DNA from: Phycisphaerales bacterium
GTDB taxonomy: Bacteria > Planctomycetota > Phycisphaerae > Sedimentisphaerales > Anaerobacaceae
Direction of reading: 5' to 3'
NCBI GenBank assembly: GCA_003533825.1
Contig: DQCG01000272.1
Span: 1-18,048 of the forward strand
Length of the DNA: 18,048 nt
Under the pieces are notes generated by a model. The model was not told the DNA's origin. It did no database searches and saw only the letters and a program-made list of their open reading frames with translations. Positions 12,178 to 18,048 of the stretch are shown here, piece after piece; positions within the stretch are counted from its first letter, which is position 1; every line of letters starts with the position of its first letter. Position numbers and translations under genes: made by a program.

Positions 12178-14856
12178 ATGAACAAAAGGATATTACATTT
12201 GGCAGTGGCTTGTATTGTAGGAGGGGGGCTTCAGTCGGGCCTGGCGGCCGATTCATTGCGTATAAGCGATGGCAGTCGCTTCGTGCCCAAGGATCACTAT
12301 CCCCGGCTCACTTGGGATCGCATTCCTCTGTACATGCATATCCGTAAGGCCAAGTCCTATACCGACGAAGAAATCGCGTTCTTGGCCAAGTTCCCGCTGA
12401 TCACGTTCGAAAAAGCCAACGGCCATCAGGACCACGGCTCGGTCGAAGCGGGGACATTGATCGCGGCTCGGGCGGTGAAGGAGATCAACCCAAAGGCGAA
12501 GATCCTCTACTACCGCAACGTCATGGTCCACTACGGCGGCTATGCGGCCAACAAGGGGCTCGGGCAAATCCCCGGAGCGTTGCTCAAGGATAAGAAGGGC
12601 AGCACCAAGCTCGTACGCAATCGCGTCGAGGCTTACGACCTGTCCAACGCGGATCTGCGCACGTGGTGGGCGGACACTTGTAGTAGCATGACCGCGGATC
12701 CGCACATCGACGGCATCTTCCTCGACGGCAACATTAAGGCCTTGGAGCCGGGATATCTCGCCCAGCAGATCGGCGCCGCGAAAAAGAAGCAGACGATGGA
12801 TGGCTACCATTTGATGATGAAGCAAACGCGTCAAGCCATCGGCCCGAACGAACTGATGATCGCTAACATCCTCCGCGCACGCTTCGAGAACGCAGGGCTC
12901 GAGTATCTGGACTATTTTGACGGATCTTACCTGGAAGGATTTTTCCACAACGTGGGCGGCGCCGGATATGAGGAGTATGTGGCCAAGGGCATCGACGCGA
13001 TGCAGAAGGCCGCACGCCAGGGCAAGATCATTGCTTTCACGACCGGCTTCGCCTCGCCCAGAAATACGAGCGTCATGGGCATCGACGAGGGACACGCGAC
13101 TGTCGGATCCCATGCGCAGGCGCGTGCGGGCCTGACCTATCCTCTGGCCATCTTCCTGGTATGCGCCGAGAAGCACAGCTACTTCCGCATCCACGAGGGG
13201 TACTCGGCCAACGAGAACGACCGCTGGATGCGCTGGTTTCCGGAATATGACCGACCCCTTGGTCCTCCGAACGGTCCGGCAACGAAGGACGGTTTTCGCT
13301 ATTCCCGAACGTTTCGGCATGCAACGGTTCAACTCGATATCCAGAAACGAACGGCGAGCATCCAATGGCAAGAAACGGCGACAGCCCATCCACTGGGAGC
13401 ACAGACTTCCAAAGACGGCGTCACGGAGATGGAGCCGACGTGGGAGTCCATGGCGGAGAACTACCAGACGCCGGACTGGTTCGTGGACGGCAAAATCGGG
13501 ATCTGGACGCATTGGGGCGTCCCCTCCGCCATTGATGAAAACCGGCCGAACGACGGATCACACTATGGCCGGCGAATGTATGGCCCTAACGAGGGCGAAA
13601 CCGGTGCGCAGTTGAAGATGACGCAGACTCTGGCCGACTGGCACGTGCAGCGCTACGGAGATCCGTCCGAATTCGGCTACGAGGATCTGGTTCCGCTGTT
13701 CAAAGCCGAGAAGTGGGACCCCGAAGCCCTCGTAAGATTCTTCAAGGACAACGGCGCTCGTTTCATCATGCCGGTGGCTTGCCACCATGATAATTTCGAC
13801 ATGTACGACTTCTCCCACCCCTGGAACGCGGTGGATATGGGGCCCAAACGCGATACGCTGCGCGAGTGGAAGGATGCGGCGCACAAGCATGGATTGAAGT
13901 TCGGCGTTTCGACGCACCTCTATTGGTCGCCCCGCTTCTTCAACACAGCGAGAAAGCACCAGACGCCGGGCACGCTGGAAGCGAAACTGTTCAACATGGA
14001 GTATGATCCCAGGAACTATTCCCGACAGGACAGTTGGAACCAGCACTGGTATGACCGTTGCTGGGAGATTATCGAGAAGTATGACCCCGACATGTTCAAC
14101 AACGATTCGCCGTATCCCAGAATCGGTACGGGAAAAGGGCTCGGGATCAAGCTCTTCACCGACTACCTGAACCGGGATTTGAAGGAGAACGACGGCAAGC
14201 AGACGGTCGTTCTCTCGTTCAAGGATGGAAATGCGGATCGACGGGCGTTTACCTACAACCTGGAGCGAGGCAGTGCGGCAGACATCAAGCCCGAACCCTG
14301 GATGTGGGCGACCGACCTTTCGGGGGGCTGGTTCTATCGCAAGGGCTCGGTCAACAGAATGAGCATTCCGGTGATGGTCGGCAATGCGGTCGATGCCATA
14401 AGCAAGAACGGAGTCGTCATGCTCAACATCGCCCTGCGCGGTGACGGGACTCTGCCCGAAAACCAGGTCGCCTACCTCACCGCCTTTGGCGATTTTTTGA
14501 AAATCAATGGCGAGGGCATCTACGGCACCCGCCCTTGGAAGACTTTCGGCGAAGGTCCCTTGAAGATGAAGGATGGTCGTCAGGGTGAAAACCATAAGAA
14601 CTTCACGCAAGAAGACATTCGCTTCACAGCCAAAGACGGTGTTCTTTACGCCTTTGTGCTCGCCCGGCCAACGAAAGATATTGAGATCAAGACACTGGCG
14701 ACCGGCGGATTGCTCGACCGTGATATTGTATCCATCAAGCTGATGGGCAGCGACAAGAAGGTCATATGGAAACGCTCTTCGGATGGTCTGACGATCCTGC
14801 TTCCTAAAATCCTGCCGGGTAAGATAGTCAACGGATTTCGCATCCGATTGAAATGA
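12178..14856 (+). CDS. two-enzyme fusion: GHL-type putative glycosidase + GH29 fucosidase-family domain
   Basis: The ATG at 12178 is 21 bases after the previous stop and has GAAGGGG 11-12 bases upstream. A signal peptide spans residues 1-24. Residues about 40-398 form a TIM-barrel domain of the GHL-type 'putative glycoside hydrolase' group: YMHIRKAKSYTDEEIAFLA, FEKANGHQDHG, SVEAGTLIAARAVKEINP, GIFLDGN (D183), DYFDGSYLEGF (D248, E253), RWFPEYDRPLG. This group is common in PVC genomes; I think it is related to Pfam 'hypothetical GH family 15', but am not certain. Residues about 415-892 form a complete GH29 module: FVDGKIGIWTHWG, VACHHDNFD (H536, H537, D538), PDMFNNDSP with candidate nucleophile D643, VVMLNIALRGDGTLP. 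The two halves are normally separate proteins. The reading frame is uninterrupted. It lies within the fucosidase/sulfatase run. Confidence 0.88.
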   Translation: MNKRILHLAVACIVGGGLQSGLAADSLRISDGSRFVPKDHYPRLTWDRIPLYMHIRKAKSYTDEEIAFLAKFPLITFEKANGHQDHGSVEAGTLIAARAVKEINPKAKILYYRNVMVHYGGYAANKGLGQIPGALLKDKKGSTKLVRNRVEAYDLSNADLRTWWADTCSSMTADPHIDGIFLDGNIKALEPGYLAQQIGAAKKKQTMDGYHLMMKQTRQAIGPNELMIANILRARFENAGLEYLDYFDGSYLEGFFHNVGGAGYEEYVAKGIDAMQKAARQGKIIAFTTGFASPRNTSVMGIDEGHATVGSHAQARAGLTYPLAIFLVCAEKHSYFRIHEGYSANENDRWMRWFPEYDRPLGPPNGPATKDGFRYSRTFRHATVQLDIQKRTASIQWQETATAHPLGAQTSKDGVTEMEPTWESMAENYQTPDWFVDGKIGIWTHWGVPSAIDENRPNDGSHYGRRMYGPNEGETGAQLKMTQTLADWHVQRYGDPSEFGYEDLVPLFKAEKWDPEALVRFFKDNGARFIMPVACHHDNFDMYDFSHPWNAVDMGPKRDTLREWKDAAHKHGLKFGVSTHLYWSPRFFNTARKHQTPGTLEAKLFNMEYDPRNYSRQDSWNQHWYDRCWEIIEKYDPDMFNNDSPYPRIGTGKGLGIKLFTDYLNRDLKENDGKQTVVLSFKDGNADRRAFTYNLERGSAADIKPEPWMWATDLSGGWFYRKGSVNRMSIPVMVGNAVDAISKNGVVMLNIALRGDGTLPENQVAYLTAFGDFLKINGEGIYGTRPWKTFGEGPLKMKDGRQGENHKNFTQEDIRFTAKDGVLYAFVLARPTKDIEIKTLATGGLLDRDIVSIKLMGSDKKVIWKRSSDGLTILLPKILPGKIVNGFRIRLK

Positions 14857-14915
14857 GCGCCGTCTAATATGAGATTATGTTTCGGATATGAAAAAAGTGA
14901 AAAGAAAGGCTTATA

Positions 14916-16283
14916 ATGAAACAGAATATTAAAATAATGTGCATTTTTGTAATGGCTCTGCTGTTTGGTTTTTCTGCGCATGCTGAAACTAAAAAACCGA
15001 ATATTGTCGTTGTGGTAGCTGATGATATGGGCTGGGGCGATTCTGCGACCTATGGCAACGAACTGATCCAGACCCCGAATATGGATAAGCTGGCAGCGCA
15101 GGGGGTAAAGTTAACCCAGTGCTATTCCGCCTGCGGCGTTTGCTCGCCGTCACGTTCGGCGATTTTGACGGGAAGGACACCCTATCGCAATGGCGTGTGG
15201 AGGCACCTATCCGGGAATGGACCGTCGCATCTTCGGGCCAGTGAAATCACCTATCCCGAACTATTAAAAGAGGTCGGTTATGAAACCTGCCACGTTGGCA
15301 AGTGGCATCTGCTCTCGAAGCAGCAATTCAATCAGTCTGAATATCCTCAACCAGACGATCATGGTTACGACTACTGGATGGCAACTCACAATAACGCCAG
15401 CCCTAGCCATAAAAATCCAAACAATTTTGTGCGTAACGGCGAGCCCGTGGGCGAGCTGGAGGGCTATTCCGCCCAGCTTGTGGCAGGAGAGGCCGTTCAT
15501 TGGTTAAAAGACCTTCACGATCCGAAGAAGCCGTTTGCCCTGACCGTCTGGTTTCATGAACCCCATTCACCGATTGCCACCGATTCACGTTTCCAGTCTC
15601 TCTACAAGGGGCACGAAAACAGCAAATACATGGGCAATATTACCCAGCTCGACCATGCGCTGGGTATGGTGATGGATGCCTTGGATGAGCAGGGTTTAAG
15701 CGAGAATACATTGTTGTTTTTCACGTCCGACAATGGCCCTGTTCCGGCTTATGGTGGAACAAGCGGCGGTTTGCGCGGAAACAAACGCAGTGATTACGAG
15801 GGCGGTGTTCGTGTGCCTGGCTTGGCCCGCTGGCCGGGGCATATTGAGCCGGGCAGCACCAGCGATGTGCCTGTGATCGGCACGGATGTGTTTGCGACGG
15901 TGCTCGACATTACGGGGATTCCTCTGCCTACAGACCGCACGATCGACGGCGTCAGCATGATTCCCGCTTTGTCAGGAAAGCAGGTCGAGCGCAAGATCCC
16001 AATGTTCTGGCGAACACACGTTTCTTCGCCGAATGATCGGGTCGCCATGCGTATCGGTGACTGGAAAATCGTCGGTGACGAGACGCTGACAAAATTCCAG
16101 CTATTTGAAGTCCAAAAGGACTGGCAGGAAAAAAATGACCTTGCCGCCAAAATGCCGGAAAAGACTGAGGAAATGAAAAATATCCTCCTCAAGCTCTGGG
16201 CGGACATCAAAGCCGAAGGCCCCAGCGAATGGTGGGAGAGCGAAACGCAGAAACCCAAAAAAGGCGGGACGCTGAGTTACTAA
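14916..16283 (+). CDS. Sec-exported sulfatase (arylsulfatase A-like, S1 type)
   Basis: Second sulfatase of the locus. The ATG at 14916 follows GAAAGG by 6 bases. It carries a Sec signal peptide (residues 1-23, ending AHA), unlike the Tat-type first sulfatase. Signatures: ADDMGWGDS (35-43), the formylglycine motif C76-S-P-S-R followed by SAILTG, GKWHL (128-132), WFHEPHSP (212-219) with H214/H217, SDNGP (271-275) and GLRGNKRSDYEGGVRVP (285-301). The 455-residue length is normal. It starts 59 bases after the fusion gene, and the next GH29 gene starts 38 bases after it, so it fits the same operon. By eye the codon use is more relaxed than in the GC-rich fusion gene upstream, which may indicate a different origin. 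The sulfated substrate is not known. Confidence 0.93.
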   Translation: MKQNIKIMCIFVMALLFGFSAHAETKKPNIVVVVADDMGWGDSATYGNELIQTPNMDKLAAQGVKLTQCYSACGVCSPSRSAILTGRTPYRNGVWRHLSGNGPSHLRASEITYPELLKEVGYETCHVGKWHLLSKQQFNQSEYPQPDDHGYDYWMATHNNASPSHKNPNNFVRNGEPVGELEGYSAQLVAGEAVHWLKDLHDPKKPFALTVWFHEPHSPIATDSRFQSLYKGHENSKYMGNITQLDHALGMVMDALDEQGLSENTLLFFTSDNGPVPAYGGTSGGLRGNKRSDYEGGVRVPGLARWPGHIEPGSTSDVPVIGTDVFATVLDITGIPLPTDRTIDGVSMIPALSGKQVERKIPMFWRTHVSSPNDRVAMRIGDWKIVGDETLTKFQLFEVQKDWQEKNDLAAKMPEKTEEMKNILLKLWADIKAEGPSEWWESETQKPKKGGTLSY

Positions 16284-16321
16284 CGGAACAGATAAAAAAT
16301 CGGAAAACTGGAGATTATGTA

Positions 16322-17770
16322 ATGATGACAAAGAACAAATCATTTAGCACCTTACTTGTACTGCTGGCACTCATGCCCGTGCTGGCATTTTCTGCACCTA
16401 AGAACGATTCCCACATGGAGTGGTGGCGAGATGCCCGATTCGGCATGTTTATCCACTGGGGGCTCTATTCCGTCCAGGGAGGGGAATGGAAGGGCACCGA
16501 TTACGGCAAGGAACAGGGCGGAGCCAGTGCGGAATGGCTGATGAACAGCGCTAATATTCCGAAAGAAGAATACCGGAATACATTGGCACCAAAATTCAAT
16601 CCCACGGAATTCGATGCCGCAAAGTGGGTATCGACTGCCAAGAAGGCGGGCATGAAATACATGGTCATCACCTCCAAGCACCATGACGGCTTTTGCCTGT
16701 TTGAGACGGAGGCCACTGATTACAACGTCATGGAAGCCTCTCCGTTTAAGCGCGATATCATCAAGGAACTTTCAGAGGAATGCGCCAAGCAGGGGATTAA
16801 ATTTGGTGTGTACTACTCCCAGTTCAAGGACTGGTATCACCGCTCACGGGGCAGGGGCAATCCCGGGACCATGTCGACAGAGGCGTATCTCGATCTGGTC
16901 GAGAAAAACCTCGATGAACTGCTGTCGAACTATGGCGAGATGGCCGTTCTGTGGTTTGATACAGGCGGCAATGACGTGATCGAAGCCGACGCGCAGGGCG
17001 CACGGGTGCGTGAATTGCAGCCGAATGCCGTGATCTGCAGTCGCCTTTACAGCCGCAGGGTGCCGGTGGGAAAGCGCAAGTATGCCGACTTTGAATCGCT
17101 TCCTGACCGGATGCTTCCCAAGAAGCGAATGACGGAAGATGCCGAGACCTGCATGACCATGCGTCACAACTGGGGTTATGACCGCAACGACGATGCCTGG
17201 AAGAGTTCAAAGGACATCATTGAATTCCTGGCGCTGTGTGGCGCACGGGGTGTGAATCTCCTTCTCAACGTCGGCCCGATGCCGGAAGGTACCTTGCTGC
17301 CTGAAGAGATCGAGCGTCTGAAGGAAGTCGGTGAATGGATGAAAGTGAACGGCGAGTCGATCTACGGCACAAATTACTCCCCGGTTGATTTCGATTTCTG
17401 GTGGGGAGCGATGACCCAAAAGGACAAGACCATCTATCTGCACGTCTTGGAGTGGAAGCTGGAAGGCATTGAGTTCAATGGCATCGTTGGCAAGCCGTCC
17501 AAAGCTTACTTCCTTGCAGACCCGAAACGCAAGGCTTTACCGGTGACTTATAAAGCTAACGGTCACGTCACTAAGGTTGAAGTGCCTGCGAATGCGCCGG
17601 ATTCAAGAAATACCGTGATTGCTGTGGAGTATGATGCACCCATAGTCACCGATCAAGATGCAAAGGGTAAGTATTACTGGTATACAAATCGGAGGGTGAG
17701 ACATACCGATATTCGGCAAAGCGAGAATGCGGGTAGACACGCATTACCCGAAGCCGTTACAGGAGATTAA
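16322..17770 (+). CDS. GH29 alpha-L-fucosidase-family protein
   Basis: Predicted exo-alpha-L-fucosidase. The frame is open from 16229, inside the sulfatase gene, but the ATGATG at 16322 has CTGGAG about 10 bases upstream and starts a Sec signal peptide (to about residue 25), so 16322 is the start and the protein has 482 residues. Motifs: MEWWRDARFGMFIHWGLYS (32-50), ITSKHHDGF (116-124), FGVYYSQFKDWY (161-172), nucleophile D213 in VLWFDTGG, RGVNLLLNVGPMPEGTL, then a short beta-domain ending in an alkaline tail. It lacks the extra C-terminal domain of the other GH29 protein. It differs from the first GH29 in active-site loops, so it may cut another linkage. A 12-codon ORF and a third sulfatase follow. 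Confidence 0.9.
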   Translation: MMTKNKSFSTLLVLLALMPVLAFSAPKNDSHMEWWRDARFGMFIHWGLYSVQGGEWKGTDYGKEQGGASAEWLMNSANIPKEEYRNTLAPKFNPTEFDAAKWVSTAKKAGMKYMVITSKHHDGFCLFETEATDYNVMEASPFKRDIIKELSEECAKQGIKFGVYYSQFKDWYHRSRGRGNPGTMSTEAYLDLVEKNLDELLSNYGEMAVLWFDTGGNDVIEADAQGARVRELQPNAVICSRLYSRRVPVGKRKYADFESLPDRMLPKKRMTEDAETCMTMRHNWGYDRNDDAWKSSKDIIEFLALCGARGVNLLLNVGPMPEGTLLPEEIERLKEVGEWMKVNGESIYGTNYSPVDFDFWWGAMTQKDKTIYLHVLEWKLEGIEFNGIVGKPSKAYFLADPKRKALPVTYKANGHVTKVEVPANAPDSRNTVIAVEYDAPIVTDQDAKGKYYWYTNRRVRHTDIRQSENAGRHALPEAVTGD

Positions 17771-17772
17771 TA

Positions 17773-17811
17773 ATGAAAACCCAAGATCAATCGCACTTTA
17801 TGGAGAAATGA
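17773..17811 (+). other. 12-codon mini-ORF between the GH29 and sulfatase genes
   Basis: The ATG at 17773 has a near-ideal ribosome binding site (AGGAG, 7 bases upstream, inside the end of the GH29 gene) and encodes MKTQDQSHFMEK. Its TGA is inside ATGATATG, next to the sulfatase ATG at 17813, and the sulfatase Shine-Dalgarno (GGAG, 17802-17805) lies within it. It could couple translation of the two enzymes or be the remnant of a gene start. Confidence 0.25.
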
Positions 17812-17812
17812 T

Positions 17813-18048
17813 ATGAAAGCTATTTACTCAGGTACACTCCTTGCCGTGTTGCTGGCATCGCTGAGTGCGCTGCACGCCGCCGATGTCCTGCCGTTAGCTA
17901 CCAAACCTAACATTGTCTTCATTTTCGCCGACGATTTAGGCTGGGGTGATCTGGGGTGTTACGGGCACCCACGCCTCAAAACTCCTTATCTCGACAAAAT
18001 GGCTGCTGACGGCCTGCTGCTGACGAATTTTTATGTTGCCAATCCGGT
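17813..18048 (+). CDS. third sulfatase (S1 type), N-terminal part, cut by the window end
   Basis: The ATG at 17813 follows TGGAG by 7 bases. The translation starts with a Sec signal peptide (LLAVLLASLSALHA, cleaved near residue 20). It continues with KPNIVFIFADDLGWGDLGCY, the metal-binding start of S1 sulfatases, then TPYLDKMAADG and FYVANPV. The window ends exactly where the C-x-P-S-R formylglycine motif is expected after NPV, so catalytic competence cannot be judged. Only 78 codons are visible. It is the third sulfatase in the run, two genes after the previous one. Confidence 0.88.
   Translation, partial: MKAIYSGTLLAVLLASLSALHAADVLPLATKPNIVFIFADDLGWGDLGCYGHPRLKTPYLDKMAADGLLLTNFYVANP

Noticed and set aside
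12253..13512. 419-aa minus-strand ORF, and the 350-aa one at 13558-14610
   Set aside because: They are shadows of the GC-rich GHL-GH29 fusion gene. The plus strand carries all family motifs.
14888..14932. 14-codon ORF overlapping the second sulfatase start
   Set aside because: The ribosome binding site is weak and the region is AT-rich, so chance is likely, unlike the mini-ORFs at 5265 and 17773.

Overview
The window looks like a chromosomal region of a marine-type PVC bacterium, most likely Planctomycetota (Phycisphaerae-like) or Kiritimatiellota/Lentisphaerota. This is inferred from the gene content: several secreted sulfatases, several GH29 fucosidase-family proteins, a 3-keto-disaccharide hydrolase (DUF1080) domain behind a VCBS/FG-GAP propeller, a GH3 enzyme with a PA14 insert, a LamG fossil, an IS110-type transposase and no SusC/SusD pair. 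No marker gene fixes the phylum.

Layout. (1) 1-2214 looks like the end of an integrated accessory element. It holds the C-terminal part of an RHS-repeat polymorphic toxin, a small overlapping ORF, and a conserved-looking small gene interrupted by an in-frame TAA. It ends in the 3' half of a tRNA-Phe gene (2168-2214), which is the classic footprint of tyrosine-recombinase integration at a tRNA, followed by that tRNA's terminator. (2) 2499-7225 is a divergent pair: a GH3/PA14 glycosidase on the minus strand and a VCBS propeller + DUF1080 protein on the plus strand. They share an intergenic region with a good sigma70-like promoter, short palindromes and nested mini-ORFs. (3) 7267-8786 is a scar: a 5'-truncated IS110-family transposase, a strong nested hairpin directly after it, and an antisense LamG-domain relic with a stop codon. 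(4) 8863 to the end is a plus-strand, operon-like run with an apparent promoter at 8790-8818: Tat-exported sulfatase, GH29, a fusion of a GHL-type putative glycosidase with GH29, Sec-exported sulfatase, GH29, and the start of a third sulfatase cut by the window end.

How the genes may work together. Sulfatases remove sulfate esters and GH29 enzymes release alpha-L-fucose, so region 4 reads as a locus for a sulfated, fucose-containing polysaccharide such as fucoidan or a fucosylated sulfated glycan. The GH3 and 3-keto-hydrolase proteins could process other glycosidic linkages of the same or a neighbouring substrate. All full-length enzymes carry an export signal. The substrate is inferred from family membership only.

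Most notable: the 892-residue two-catalytic-domain fusion (12178-14856), the GH3 enzyme lacking the usual substrate-binding histidine, the tRNA-Phe att scar with tandem repeats on both sides, the antisense LamG fossil, and the nonsense-interrupted small gene downstream of the RHS toxin.
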